Assembly: GCA_017632035.1 (NCBI GenBank)
Contig: JAGBSG010000056.1
Coordinates: 1 to 50,414, forward strand
Length of the DNA: 50,414 nt
From: Oscillospiraceae bacterium
Lineage (GTDB): Bacteria > Bacillota > Clostridia > Oscillospirales > Oscillospiraceae
Direction: 5' to 3'
Shown here: positions 26,744-35,722 of the stretch, piece by piece
How positions within the stretch are numbered: position 1 is the stretch's first letter
Layout of the letters: the number at the start of each line of letters is the position of its first letter
Program-made: the position numbers and the translations under genes
The notes under the pieces: generated by a model
What the model saw: only the letters and a program-made list of their open reading frames with translations
What the model was told of the DNA's origin: nothing
Database searches by the model: none

Positions 26744-27792
26744 TAACTCAACCCCCTCAATCCTAAAATAAGAAACGGAATCAGTGCCCAATTCTGTTCA
26801 GTTGCATCGGCATTGTTTTGGGACGCAAAACCAGCACTAAACGTTACACCGGAATCTGAAACGGAAAAATCACGATATGTGGCAATATAATATTTGCCAT
26901 CTTTAGCGGTAAAACCGCCTCTTGTAACTACCGACTTCTGATTTTTGATACCAAATTCGCTCACAAAACCCGTTTCGTGAGCGTGCTTAAAGAATATAAG
27001 CACAGCACCGTAAGCACTCAAGTTAACAGAAACTTTTTGCGCACCGAAATTACTGCTACCGGCTGCATTGTTCCATACTTGGCCGCTGTTCCAATAACGA
27101 GGCTCCAAGTAGTTTAGCGTTACAGGTTGGTCTTTGCCTGTAACATCGGGCAATCCATGAATGATTTTTCCATTCATATTAATGGCGCCATTCATAGTGC
27201 CGCCTGCTGTTGGTAAAGCACCTAAATTAGAGAGAGTTTTTGAAATATTACCAACTGAAATAGAGCCATCAGTGTTTAATTTTAATGCGGTCTTACTACC
27301 TGCTCCGTCTGGGTCAGTAGCATTTTTCTGTGTATGGAATCTAAGATTACCGTCATAGGCATCCATTTCCCAGTAGTCTGCCGTTTTATCGGCAGGAGGT
27401 TTTAAGCGGAGATTGCCACCTTCATAAGTACTTTCCCAAATGGTAACACCGTTTGCACCGACTTTAAACTCACCATTTACAGTGCCGCCTGTTTTTTTGA
27501 GGAAAGTGTCCTCAATATATGCATTGGTGTCCGCATTTTGCACGAATGCCATGCCGGTGGTAACATCCAAAATGACCTTGACCACCACATTCTCAGCAAA
27601 CAGGTGGTCAATATCGCCCACATTATTCCCGTGCGCATCAGCCAGTGCAAACACATTCGAAGTGATGTTTCCGTTCGTTCCGGGGTAGTACACGATTAAA
27701 CCAGTAATGGCAGAACAACTGGCAGGAGATCTGAATTTGAGTTCAGACCCGTCATGGATTGTATATCCTACATCTACTCTAATATTTGACAT
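26743..27792 (-). CDS. Tail fibre protein (distal part)
   Basis: A 349-residue beta-rich protein. N-terminus MSNIRVDVGYTIHDGSELKF, a DTFLKKTGGTVNGEFKVG unit and a later AGGTMNGAINMNGKIIHGLP unit: the GGxMxGxxxMxGxxIxGL repeats are seen in fibres of many phages and precede the receptor-binding tip. The C-terminal region NWALIPFLILGLRGL is hydrophobic. It is likely the variable host-binding part of the tail fibres and follows the fibre gene 27808-29079. Confidence 0.75.
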   Translation of the reverse strand: MSNIRVDVGYTIHDGSELKFRSPASCSAITGLIVYYPGTNGNITSNVFALADAHGNNVGDIDHLFAENVVVKVILDVTTGMAFVQNADTNAYIEDTFLKKTGGTVNGEFKVGANGVTIWESTYEGGNLRLKPPADKTADYWEMDAYDGNLRFHTQKNATDPDGAGSKTALKLNTDGSISVGNISKTLSNLGALPTAGGTMNGAINMNGKIIHGLPDVTGKDQPVTLNYLEPRYWNSGQVWNNAAGSSNFGAQKVSVNLSAYGAVLIFFKHAHETGFVSEFGIKNQKSVVTRGGFTAKDGKYYIATYRDFSVSDSGVTFSAGFASQNNADATEQNWALIPFLILGLRGLS

Positions 27793-27807
27793 CGTCTATT
27801 CCCCCTC

Positions 27808-29079
27808 TCATTCAACAGTAGCCGTGGCAACATAGTCAGCAGAGGAAAGCAAGTGCCACGACGTTTCGTTTTCTGCCCGCCACAGGATATTGCCGATTGC
27901 ATCTATCTTTTTGTACACAGCAAACCCTTTGTATTGTTCGGTTGTGCGATATTCCACGCCAACATGCATGGGCGGATTTTCTACTTCCCATTCTGCCCAA
28001 TTGTTCTGATGGCAAATTCTTCTCAGTACAACATTAGATGCCAAAGGACGCAATTCTTGTACACACGAAGAAGGTTCAAGACAATGCACCAACACATTAG
28101 CATAGTTTAGGCTTACTCCGCTTAAGATTGTTCCAGGTTGCTTTAGCATATACCAGCCTGTGTCAAATGTGGAATCTAACTCGGCTAATGAAAGGTTTTT
28201 CTGTGGATAACCACCCAAACCAAATCCATCTGGCGCAAAATCTCCCGTGGACCAATTTCGCCATTCTCCCCATGTGCCTAGTGTTTTTTTGCGTACCTTT
28301 ATCACGGTGTCATAAGATCCATCATAAAAAGCAATCTGGAATGAATACGCGTTGCTATCTTCACCACCACGATTGACAACCAACATCGTGCCAGAATCAA
28401 AAGGTATGTTGATACAATCAATACGCCAAGAATACCAACCATTGTCGGTTATATCATTTAGGTCTACATTGCGAAGAAGTTGTGACATTCCGCCCAATCC
28501 ATACCCACCCGGGGCTGCACCGATGCTCTCCGGTGTGATTGGATCTTCACCATCGGCAGCGTGCCGTGCAGCATGGTTGTCGAAATTCTCATGCGTTATA
28601 AATATGCCACTCTCAATGGTTAAATTCACCTGTGCATCGTTGCCGACCCATGTGACCAAATCGATCTGTTTTTCCACGACCGTAGAGGTGGAATAAGCGG
28701 GCATATAGTCTGCGGTGGTTCCTGCGTTGCCGTAGCTATAAAGGGTTTCTTCACCCTCTGATCTTACGGATCCGTCCGTGTTGAGATAAACCGCCTTCGC
28801 ATACAGGGCGAGTTCCCGAAAATAGAACGGCGCTGTTACTTCCTCGTTGGTATAAACACCGCCGAAGATACATTTGCCATCGGGCGTGCGTTGCTTTTTG
28901 TTGATCGCAAGGGATTTAACCGGTGTAATAACAGCGGTCATGCTCTGCGCAGTGGCTCCGCCAACCATGTTGCCGGAACCAATAACAATTCGTGTCGGTG
29001 TAAACACCGCGCCCGCCTGCACATCCGCAAGCAACATTCTGCCCACGTCTGTGATGGCATTATTCGAAAAGTTTCCCAT
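27808..29079 (-). CDS. Tail fibre / tail-collar protein
   Basis: A 423-residue protein. The N-terminal region (residues 1-150) resembles the P2 gpH N-terminal attachment domain (ITDVGRMLLADVQAGAVFTP; NKKQRTPDGKCIFGGVYTNE). The collar-like HAARHAADGEDPITPESIG segment follows, then repeated fibre modules with DLNDITDNGWYSWRID and LDSTFDTGWYMLKQPG. The order gpI-fibre-fibre-accessory-XkdX is that of P2/PBSX-type myophages. It attaches to the baseplate and leads to the receptor-binding part. Confidence 0.8.
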   Translation of the reverse strand: MGNFSNNAITDVGRMLLADVQAGAVFTPTRIVIGSGNMVGGATAQSMTAVITPVKSLAINKKQRTPDGKCIFGGVYTNEEVTAPFYFRELALYAKAVYLNTDGSVRSEGEETLYSYGNAGTTADYMPAYSTSTVVEKQIDLVTWVGNDAQVNLTIESGIFITHENFDNHAARHAADGEDPITPESIGAAPGGYGLGGMSQLLRNVDLNDITDNGWYSWRIDCINIPFDSGTMLVVNRGGEDSNAYSFQIAFYDGSYDTVIKVRKKTLGTWGEWRNWSTGDFAPDGFGLGGYPQKNLSLAELDSTFDTGWYMLKQPGTILSGVSLNYANVLVHCLEPSSCVQELRPLASNVVLRRICHQNNWAEWEVENPPMHVGVEYRTTEQYKGFAVYKKIDAIGNILWRAENETSWHLLSSADYVATATVE

Positions 29080-29094
29080 TTGCTTTTACTCCTT

Positions 29095-29667
29095 TCAAAC
29101 AGGTGTTGCAGCACCAATGTCGTGCTGTTCTGCCGATATTTCGTGGATGGCAGTGCCTGCGTACATATTCATTTGGCCAAGCGAGGAAATAAATACGCCG
29201 TCAAGCTTTGCGGATGCACGTTTTACCTTATTCAGCAATGTCAAAAACTCAGAAAATTTACTCTCTGTAAGTGTTGGATTAGAAGAGTTTACCCGGAAAT
29301 GTCCCGGTTCTCCTCCGTACTCGAACCATTCCTCGATATATCCTTCGCCAAAATAGGCTTGGATAACATTCTCCACAGCCCATTTTGTACCAAGCTTCTG
29401 ATATACCTTGTCGCTTTCTTTCACAAGGGTGCGCTTTACATCGATTGTGGCGCCTTTGTCGTACCACAGAATGTTTAACTCCCATGCCAGTTCGTCCAAT
29501 TCTGCCTCGGACAGTTTATCGATACTATCCCACGTTGACAGCTTTTGTATTTCTGCAGCAATCTGTGGAATGATGCTGTCAATACCGGCTGCCAATCCAC
29601 GGACAGAGCAATCGTTCTGCATGAACTGCGGAAGCAGTCTTACAAATTCAATGTCCGAAAGTTTCAC
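29095..29667 (-). CDS. Baseplate protein gpI (P2-like tail protein I)
   Basis: A 190-residue protein. It has the gpI pattern: FVRLLPQFMQNDCSVRGLAA, LSEAELDELAWELNILWYD and WAVENVIQAYFGEGYIEEWF. gpI sits at the wedge tip and connects to the fibre. It overlaps the gpJ gene by 4 nt. Confidence 0.85.
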   Translation of the reverse strand: MKLSDIEFVRLLPQFMQNDCSVRGLAAGIDSIIPQIAAEIQKLSTWDSIDKLSEAELDELAWELNILWYDKGATIDVKRTLVKESDKVYQKLGTKWAVENVIQAYFGEGYIEEWFEYGGEPGHFRVNSSNPTLTESKFSEFLTLLNKVKRASAKLDGVFISSLGQMNMYAGTAIHEISAEQHDIGAATPV

Positions 29668-30800
29668 CAGTTCACCACCTCATGAGAAACAACGGGAGCA
29701 CCGGACAGCTTCGCCACCTGTGCCTTTGTTAGTTCTTGGAATGTCGGCTTTATCACATCAACCCGCATTGCACCGGTGCCGATGCTGGGAGCCAAAATGA
29801 AACGGCGCAACTGATCCGGGTTGATATCCCTTGCTAGAGCCGCCGTCTGCCATTCGTTATATTGGTCTATTGCACCGCCTTCGCCCTCGATTGCCGTAAT
29901 CGTTGCGGCTTCGTCTTCCTTGGTGCAGTAGTATTTGATCTCCAATTGATATTCCACAGCCGCCGGGGGTAGTGCGTTGACTTTATCCGTCATGGGGCGC
30001 ACATCGTCCGAAATAGTGTCCAGCACTTTTTGCAGAACCTCTTCGTCCGGTAGCTCACCGCCGACCATCAGAGGATACAGATTCACCACGTTCGGCTCGT
30101 CTTCCGGGCAGTCAATTGCCACGTCTATGATGTTCGGATCCGAAGACAGCACAAAGTAACGATATGCACTCTCGGGGCCTGCGGTAGACTGTGTGGCAGG
30201 AGATAACCGGATGCGTTCCCGGTACTTTTCGTCACCTTCTTCGGTGTAGGGTTCGCCATCGTCGCCACCGGCACTGATGGAGATATTTTCTGCTTTTTCA
30301 ATATACGGAATCAAATCGACCAGCGTGCTGATCGTGCCGATGGAATAGCCGTTGTAATCAGCGCCGCCGGTAGTACATACCGCCAAAACATCGACTGATT
30401 CGCTCCATGCAGGCAGCACAGCGACTTCTTGGGTTGCAAAATATGCTCTGCCATCCGAAGTGATGCGAGTACCAGCCGGGATGATGATGTTTTCCTGTTG
30501 CACCTCGGAAACTGTGAAACGGAACGTAGCGGAAGCGTTGGCGGGTGCCAGACGGGTGACATTGTACCGGTCGCCGATAGCATCCAGCACATTTCCACGG
30601 GCATAACGCAACGTTCTCTGCTTCGCTTTGTCGTTAAATAGACTAAACATACTTACAAAAAGGGCAACGATAGCCTCGCCGAAAATGCGGCGCTCGTCGC
30701 CCGGATATAGTGCCTCGTCGCAGCTATCCATAAGGGAACTGATAATGGAGGTATACAGTTTCGCACTGTTCACCTCCACAAAATCAAAGTTGTCCGCCAT
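29664..30800 (-). CDS. Baseplate assembly protein gpJ
   Basis: A 378-residue gpJ-type wedge protein. It has DERRIFGEAIVALFVSMFSL, ATFRFTVSEVQQENIIIPAG, DYNGYSIGTISTLVDLIPY and DEKYRERIRLSPATQSTAGP (the conserved YRxRI...S..GP). It forms the peripheral baseplate wedge with gpW and gpI. Gene order W-J-I is conserved from P2. Confidence 0.9.
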   Translation of the reverse strand: MADNFDFVEVNSAKLYTSIISSLMDSCDEALYPGDERRIFGEAIVALFVSMFSLFNDKAKQRTLRYARGNVLDAIGDRYNVTRLAPANASATFRFTVSEVQQENIIIPAGTRITSDGRAYFATQEVAVLPAWSESVDVLAVCTTGGADYNGYSIGTISTLVDLIPYIEKAENISISAGGDDGEPYTEEGDEKYRERIRLSPATQSTAGPESAYRYFVLSSDPNIIDVAIDCPEDEPNVVNLYPLMVGGELPDEEVLQKVLDTISDDVRPMTDKVNALPPAAVEYQLEIKYYCTKEDEAATITAIEGEGGAIDQYNEWQTAALARDINPDQLRRFILAPSIGTGAMRVDVIKPTFQELTKAQVAKLSGAPVVSHEVVNW

Positions 30801-30803
30801 GCG

Positions 30804-31079
30804 TTATCCCTCCCTGTCTTGAATTTCCGCAGACACGGAAATGCCACCGCTTGCGGCAATGTCCTGTGTCACGGTTATTGTTGTAATTTGTGCCCTTGGC
30901 TCGTAGGTATCCACAAGCCAGTCGGCATCTTGGCGGAGTTCCGAATCTGCCGTCACAATCGGACGGTCTATGATGCGAGGGTCAAGCCCCTTAACCCGCT
31001 CATACGGAACCTCGCCTCTAAAAAGTCTTAAAAGATTATTCACGCACACTTTGGGTGTGCCGTTTCCTTTTGCCCTCAC
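30804..31079 (-). CDS. Baseplate wedge protein gpW (gp25-like)
   Basis: A 91-residue protein with the GPW_gp25 elements: VCVNNLLRLFRGEVPYERVK, DPRIIDRPIV, and YEPRAQITTITVTQDI near the end. gp25-like proteins start baseplate sheath assembly. The stop is 3 nt from the gpJ start, and the start overlaps the gpU-like gene by 4 nt. Confidence 0.8.
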   Translation of the reverse strand: MRAKGNGTPKVCVNNLLRLFRGEVPYERVKGLDPRIIDRPIVTADSELRQDADWLVDTYEPRAQITTITVTQDIAASGGISVSAEIQDREG

Positions 31080-31651
31080 TTAAAGGTCACCGCCTTTACT
31101 GTAGGTTTCTTCGCCGCCTTATCCAGTGGCTTGGCGGTAGCATTTAGCGCACTCTTTTTCTGTGCCACGATTGAGTTATACGTTGCCGCTGCCTTTGAGG
31201 CGGAGGAAGATGTGCCAGATGAGGCAGAGGCAGAACCAGAGCCGCTTTTTGGGGCGCTCGGTTCTGTGTATTCCTCAAAATTGACAGAAATTGCACATTG
31301 CAGAAACTTTCCGCTGTTGCTCAGCAGTACATCGGAAACATCGACACTTTTCAATGTCAGCTTGGGAGGGCCAAATCGCTGACCCTCAATGTATAGAGGG
31401 TGCGATTGTCCAACCACAGCCTCCCACTCGGCAATCTGTCCACGGGGGTCAACTCCTGCACCACGCACATAAAGCGTTGACAACGATACCTTTTGCAGTT
31501 CACGTCCCCTGGCATTTGTTACCGCTGCACCGCTTGTGTCGTTACCGCTGTCGGATTTTACAGCAAAGGACGTTGACAAATCCATCAGCGGCACAATTTT
31601 GGAGGGCGATATAATAAACCCCTTGGGACCCCATAATGCGGTATATTCCAT
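31076..31651 (-). CDS. Baseplate/tail protein U-like
   Basis: A 191-residue protein. N-terminal part: FIISPSKIVPLMDLSTSFAV then RELQKVSLSTLYVRGAGVDP. A beta domain with LYIEGQRFGPPKLTLKSVDV follows and the C-terminal third is S/A/K-rich. The layout matches P2 gpU-like tail proteins in Firmicutes phages, where the protein sits near the tail tip or hub. The assignment rests on order (X-D-V-like-U-W) and general shape. Confidence 0.55.
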   Translation of the reverse strand: MEYTALWGPKGFIISPSKIVPLMDLSTSFAVKSDSGNDTSGAAVTNARGRELQKVSLSTLYVRGAGVDPRGQIAEWEAVVGQSHPLYIEGQRFGPPKLTLKSVDVSDVLLSNSGKFLQCAISVNFEEYTEPSAPKSGSGSASASSGTSSSASKAAATYNSIVAQKKSALNATAKPLDKAAKKPTVKAVTFK

Positions 31652-31666
31652 TCAATTCCCTCCCAC

Positions 31667-31894
31667 TTAGGTAATAGTGCCGTTCCATTCGCCATCCATT
31701 CTCGAAAGAACGATGCCGGTATTGTCCTCAAAGACAACATAAGCCACCGGTGTTCCTACGGGCAGAACGCCCACAAGGAAAACAGGAACGGTAATGGGGG
31801 CAGTAACGGTGCTGCCGGTATATGGTGTGACGATGACCTTCTTTCCGTCATTCAGCACGGACGATATTTTTCCTTTTTGCACCATTTGCGCCAT
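31667..31894 (-). CDS. Small baseplate spike-type protein, 75 aa
   Basis: The ATG at 31894 with TTGGAGGGG upstream; it overlaps the stop of the gpD-like gene (TAATG). The product is a small beta-barrel candidate: MAQMVQKGKISSVLNDGKKV, then SRMDGEWNGTIT at the end. This matches the short OB-fold spike-base proteins that follow the hub gene. Function by position, not by a firm family match. Confidence 0.55.
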   Translation of the reverse strand: MAQMVQKGKISSVLNDGKKVIVTPYTGSTVTAPITVPVFLVGVLPVGTPVAYVVFEDNTGIVLSRMDGEWNGTIT

Positions 31895-32814
31895 TAGTAC
31901 CCCTCCAAAGGTCTGCGGAAAAATATCTTGCTTTTTCCGCTGCCGTAGTCGTTGCGAATATGGTCGATAAATACAGTGCCATCCCATGTGGAAGCCCTGG
32001 CATTGGATAGCGTGATGGTGGATGCCGCAGCATAACCGGGAAGAATATGGGAGCGTACAAAGCCACTGTAGCAGTCCTTGTTGACCGAGCGTAGCAGATT
32101 CTTGGCAAACCGCTCCGCTTCTTGGTCGCTGCCAATACTTCCAATGTTGGTGGGTCGGTAGATGTTCCCGACATTTATGTCGGTCACAAATTCCCCGGAA
32201 TACATACCGCTTTCCACAACGCAGGATCCGTACATACCGGAACTGCGGTCTGTGTACTTGTAGTCGCCGTCAATAGCGACCTCCATCGTTTCTGTGGGCG
32301 GTACAGCCTCCATATATGCCTCCGAATAAAGAACAAGGGTCTTACTATATACCAGAAAAGAACAGCCCTCTAACTGCGCTCTGCGGTGCAGAAAAGGGAA
32401 GTCCCCTTGTTCCACTTGATTGATGAACGAATACAGCCTGTCCTCCACGCCGTAGCTTACAAAGGACAGGCCATTTCTTTTTGCAATTTCCGCGCCAAGC
32501 TGTAGCAGTCGCACCTTTTGCCATGCCTTATTCTGAGGCACAAACCCGGAGGCAGGTGCAGACTGTGCGATAATGTCAAAGGTTCCGTTCTGCGGTATTA
32601 ATCTGGAAACAAACATGGTGCCGGTGCTGATCGTGCCGTAATCCACCCGGATTTCGTCCCCAACAGCCGGAGACCATACATCCCACAGATTTTGCGCATC
32701 ATTCAGTCGAAGCTGCAATGTGTCGGATTTTCCGGATGCGTACATATCGTGCCAGCACCGGTTGATGCTCACGCTTTCGGTAATGTCAACACCCTTATAG
32801 GTTATCTGAATCAT
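31894..32814 (-). CDS. Baseplate hub protein gpD-like (late control D/XkdQ type)
   Basis: A 306-residue protein. It has the fold signature of hub proteins of the phage late control D family: MIQITYKGVDITESVSINRC, DTLQLRLNDAQNLWDVWSPA, VGDEIRVDYG, then a WQKVRLLQLGAEIAKRNGLS and QVEQGDFPFLHRRAQLEGCS pair. It forms the trimeric hub below the tail tube and holds the spike. It overlaps the gpX gene by 4 nt. Confidence 0.8.
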   Translation of the reverse strand: MIQITYKGVDITESVSINRCWHDMYASGKSDTLQLRLNDAQNLWDVWSPAVGDEIRVDYGTISTGTMFVSRLIPQNGTFDIIAQSAPASGFVPQNKAWQKVRLLQLGAEIAKRNGLSFVSYGVEDRLYSFINQVEQGDFPFLHRRAQLEGCSFLVYSKTLVLYSEAYMEAVPPTETMEVAIDGDYKYTDRSSGMYGSCVVESGMYSGEFVTDINVGNIYRPTNIGSIGSDQEAERFAKNLLRSVNKDCYSGFVRSHILPGYAAASTITLSNARASTWDGTVFIDHIRNDYGSGKSKIFFRRPLEGY

Positions 32815-33023
32815 TCATCCCGCCTCCAAGGTGGCAAGGTCTCCGGGTAAGTCACCGCATAAACCTCCGGAATTACAAGAGAAACATCCGCATCAAAAAT
32901 GAGGGTGTCGCAGTAATCCGGATTAGCTTGGATGATGGTGCTTGCCAATTTTTCGTCGTTGTAGTAATCCAGTGCCAGAGCATCGAACGTATCGCCCTCT
33001 GCTGTGATATGGATTTTAGGCAT
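32811..33023 (-). CDS. Tail protein X (LysM-type)
   Basis: A 70-residue protein consisting of one LysM-like domain (ITAEGDTFDALALDYYNDEK, then LASTIIQANPDYCDTLIFDA). P2 gpX-type proteins help baseplate hub assembly and may touch peptidoglycan. It overlaps the tape measure gene by 8 nt and the gpD-like gene by 4 nt. Confidence 0.85.
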   Translation of the reverse strand: MPKIHITAEGDTFDALALDYYNDEKLASTIIQANPDYCDTLIFDADVSLVIPEVYAVTYPETLPPWRRDE

Positions 33024-35136
33024 ACGCAGTCACGCTCCTTTGCATAAGGTATTCCTCCAACATGTCGATGAATTCCGGGTACTCTGCCTCAATTGCCTCC
33101 ATAATGCTTTCCTTGTCCGCATTTCCGGAAACAGTGATGTTCGGGGCAAAGGTAACGCCACCGAAATCAATGTGAGAACCGCCGCCGTATCCACCGAAAG
33201 CATAATCCGCAGGATCCGCACCCAACATGCGTCCGGCTTGTGCCCAATAGGAAAGGTTCTGAGCCCGGTACCGGTTGTCAAAGGAAATGACTGCTTCGGT
33301 TCCCTTTTCACCCGCGATAGACACACCCTCTGTAAAACCACCGGTTGCCAACATCGGAATTTCCGGGATATTGATAGAAAAATCTTTGCCGCCAATAACA
33401 GGAACCCAATCTGGAATTTTAAATCCGACAGAATTAATAGCCCCAACGACAGAGTTAATCATGCCGATTACGGTGTTGATAGGAGCCTTTGCAATGGCTA
33501 CAAAAGCACCAAAGGCGTGTGCAAAAATGCTCTTGATATTTTCCCACGCTGCTGACCAATTGCCTGCAAAAACATTCTGAATAAAGTCGATTATCCCTTG
33601 GAAATAGCCAATTAGATGCTGAATATATGGCATAATTATGGCTATCGCATTTCCTAACACGTTGGAGAATAGGTGCGCCAAATATTGAATAATCGGCATG
33701 AGTGCGTTGATGGTGGTTATCAGTGGTGGCAGCAGCCATTCCAGGATGCTCTGTACCGCCGAAATGACAGGGGTCAGTGAGTTCAAAACGGTCATAACTG
33801 CCGGGGCAAGTCCATCAATCAAAGAACCCACAAGGGGCACAATGACGGCCAATATTCGAGCCACTATTGGGATAATGTCGCCCAGGAAACCGCCAAGGTT
33901 GCCTATCAAGGACAACAGAGGAGGCAGTACCGGGACGATTGCCTGCAATAGCTGTCCGCCGATTTCCATGCCTTGCTCCATGACGGTTCCAAGGATTGGA
34001 GCCAGCCGGTCAAATGCCGTGCTGATTTTGCCTGCAAACCCTGCCAGATCTACCTTGTTAATCAGTTCGAGGCCCTTTTGCAAGATCTTATTCAATCCGC
34101 CTTGCACTGCTGTGGTGACAGGTTCGATTTTCTCTCCAATTTCTGCCAAGCTGTCTGTGTAGTCGGAGTTCGCCAATCGAGCATCGATAATGCTGGCGTT
34201 GTTTTCTTTGTACTTGTCTGCGGCTTCACCATACAGAGAGTTGAGCATTTCTGTGATATACGCAGCACGCTCCTGTTCGGTGGTGCATTTATCCAGATAT
34301 GTCTGGAAATCGTCCTGGTTAACACCAGCCCAGTTTAATGCGTCAGCAAGCACACCGGTCACTTCGCCGACCTTGGCAGTTTCGTTGGCAGCCTCTGTCA
34401 AGCCCTCAATGGGCAAGCTGTCACCGAAAGTGCCCCAAACACCTGCGCAAATATCCGTCCACTTCTGCATATCTTTTTCAGTTTCGACGAATTGTGCAAG
34501 GTGGTTGACAGCCTCAACGCTTCGATCTTCCTCTCCAAGGACGGAGTAGAAATTCTTATAGGTGTCTGTCGCAAGATCCGTGGACCTGCCCGCTGCCTCA
34601 AAAGCGGTTTCGAGTTTGCCCATATCCTCGCGATATTCCCGTGTGCTTTCAGCCAGTCCGTAGATGCTTTTAACTGCTTCTACACAAGCTGATGTGATCT
34701 TCATTATTCCATTCGCCACCAACTCAGCGGCAGCGCCCTTCATAACAGTGAAACCACCCTCAGCTTCCTTGGCAGAATCTCTGGTCTCCTCAAGGCCATC
34801 TGCTAACTTTTCTGCAGCTTTCTGCGCATTCGTTAGTTTGCTATTATTATCGCCCAGTTCTTTTGCGAGATCCTTGATGTTTTTTTCGAGTTCCTGTGCT
34901 TTTTTTCTGGATTTTTCCCCACTAAGGATGTAATCGGAATATGCCTTTTTGGCAGCTTCCAATTGATCACTTTGCATATCAATGACGGCAGATAACTTGT
35001 CTGTTGCTCCGGAAGCCTGGACGGATGCTTTTTGAACTGCACTGAGCCTTTTGGTCATGCTGTCAAATGCTTTTTGAACCGATGCATCAATGTTTCCGTT
35101 TATGCTAACAGTTGTCGTTAAGGTCTTACCTGCCAT
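33016..35136 (-). CDS. Tail tape measure protein
   Basis: A 706-residue protein with typical order: an N-terminal coiled coil (KAFDSMTKRLSAVQKASVQA; KKAQELEKNIKDLAKELGDN), hydrophobic helical segments near residues 400-560 (PLLSLIGNLGGFLGDIIPIV; IVPLVGSLIDGLAPAVMTVL) and a beta-type C-terminus. It sets tail length; at about 1.5 A per residue this predicts a tail of roughly 105 nm. The start RBS AGGAGG lies in the chaperone extension frame, so translation is linked to the frameshifted gene. Confidence 0.9.
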   Translation of the reverse strand: MAGKTLTTTVSINGNIDASVQKAFDSMTKRLSAVQKASVQASGATDKLSAVIDMQSDQLEAAKKAYSDYILSGEKSRKKAQELEKNIKDLAKELGDNNSKLTNAQKAAEKLADGLEETRDSAKEAEGGFTVMKGAAAELVANGIMKITSACVEAVKSIYGLAESTREYREDMGKLETAFEAAGRSTDLATDTYKNFYSVLGEEDRSVEAVNHLAQFVETEKDMQKWTDICAGVWGTFGDSLPIEGLTEAANETAKVGEVTGVLADALNWAGVNQDDFQTYLDKCTTEQERAAYITEMLNSLYGEAADKYKENNASIIDARLANSDYTDSLAEIGEKIEPVTTAVQGGLNKILQKGLELINKVDLAGFAGKISTAFDRLAPILGTVMEQGMEIGGQLLQAIVPVLPPLLSLIGNLGGFLGDIIPIVARILAVIVPLVGSLIDGLAPAVMTVLNSLTPVISAVQSILEWLLPPLITTINALMPIIQYLAHLFSNVLGNAIAIIMPYIQHLIGYFQGIIDFIQNVFAGNWSAAWENIKSIFAHAFGAFVAIAKAPINTVIGMINSVVGAINSVGFKIPDWVPVIGGKDFSINIPEIPMLATGGFTEGVSIAGEKGTEAVISFDNRYRAQNLSYWAQAGRMLGADPADYAFGGYGGGSHIDFGGVTFAPNITVSGNADKESIMEAIEAEYPEFIDMLEEYLMQRSVTAYA

Positions 35137-35148
35137 TTGATCACCTCC

Positions 35149-35666
35149 TTATCTGCGCCGTTTCGGTCTATGTGCGGGTGGGCGGGGGGTATTGTTTTTC
35201 CTGTTTTTTGATTCCCCCACAGCCTCCGCATATTCCTCAAGAAAATCTATTAGGCGCTTGTTCTCGAGGTCCGTTACGCTTGTGTGGTAGGCTCTGCTGT
35301 AGTTTCGGAATGATCGTCGGAGTTGCTTTGTGCTGAATCCTCCGACTTCATGATAAAATTTCTGCCTACTTCCATAACGTCGATTAAATCCGCACCGTGG
35401 ATGCGTTCCAAATCCGCAAAGTCAATATTTGAATCTGCTGCGATTATTGCAGCAAAGCCGAGGTATAAATGCAGACCGCAGTCAAACTCTGCAGCTGGGG
35501 CAATAGAAACATTTTTTGCACCTGCCGCAAATCTGCGTTTGGAATCCGCCTCACAAAACAGTGCACCAGTGATTTCATTGGTGTCGTATTTCAATTCTGC
35601 TAATTGCACTTGCTTGCCATCGATGGCAACAGCAATGGGATTGTCAAGTTTAATGGTGCCTTTCAT
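35149..35666 (-). CDS. Tail assembly chaperone, -1 frameshift product (gpE+E'-like)
   Basis: After Phe104 of the 130-residue zero-frame product (35274-35666), an in-phase slippery heptamer A_AAT_TTT (35355-35361) would move ribosomes to the -1 frame. That frame is open for 68 more codons and ends at TAA 35149-35151 (172 residues). The extension carries a basic and aromatic stretch GGFSTKQLRRSFRNYSRAY, then LENKRLIDFLEEYAEA and a basic end. Long-tailed phages almost always encode such a frameshifted chaperone pair between tube and tape measure. The extended form binds the tape measure; the short form caps assembly. Confidence 0.75.
35274..35666 (-). CDS. Tail assembly chaperone (short product)
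   Basis: A 130-residue protein, RBS AGGAGG before ATG. Helical and acidic: MKGTIKLDNPIAVAIDGKQV with LAELKYDTNEITGALFCEAD, then DFADLERIHGADLIDVMEVG and an S/T/E-rich end. The position between tail tube and tape measure and the overlapping -1 frame match P2 gpE-like tail chaperones. This is the normal-frame product. Confidence 0.8.
   Translation of the reverse strand: MKGTIKLDNPIAVAIDGKQVQLAELKYDTNEITGALFCEADSKRRFAAGAKNVSIAPAAEFDCGLHLYLGFAAIIAADSNIDFADLERIHGADLIDVMEVGRNFIMKSEDSAQSNSDDHSETTAEPTTQA
35355..35361 (-). other. -1 ribosomal slippery heptamer
   Basis: On the minus strand A_AAT_TTT is in the X_XXY_YYZ phase relative to the chaperone start at 35666 (codons Arg102-Asn103-Phe104). The new frame is open to 35149. 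Confidence 0.7.
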
Positions 35667-35691
35667 ATCGTTTTCCTCCTTTTTGAAAGAA

Positions 35692-35716
35692 AAAGGCCGG
35701 GGATATCCCGGCCTTT
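35692..35716 (-). terminator. Terminator between tail tube and chaperone genes
   Basis: AAAGGCCGGG/CCCGGCCTTT stem, with TTTTTC on the minus strand, lies between the tube gene stop (35723) and the chaperone start (35666). It probably lowers expression of chaperone and tape measure relative to sheath and tube. Confidence 0.75.
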
Positions 35717-35722
35717 ATTTGT

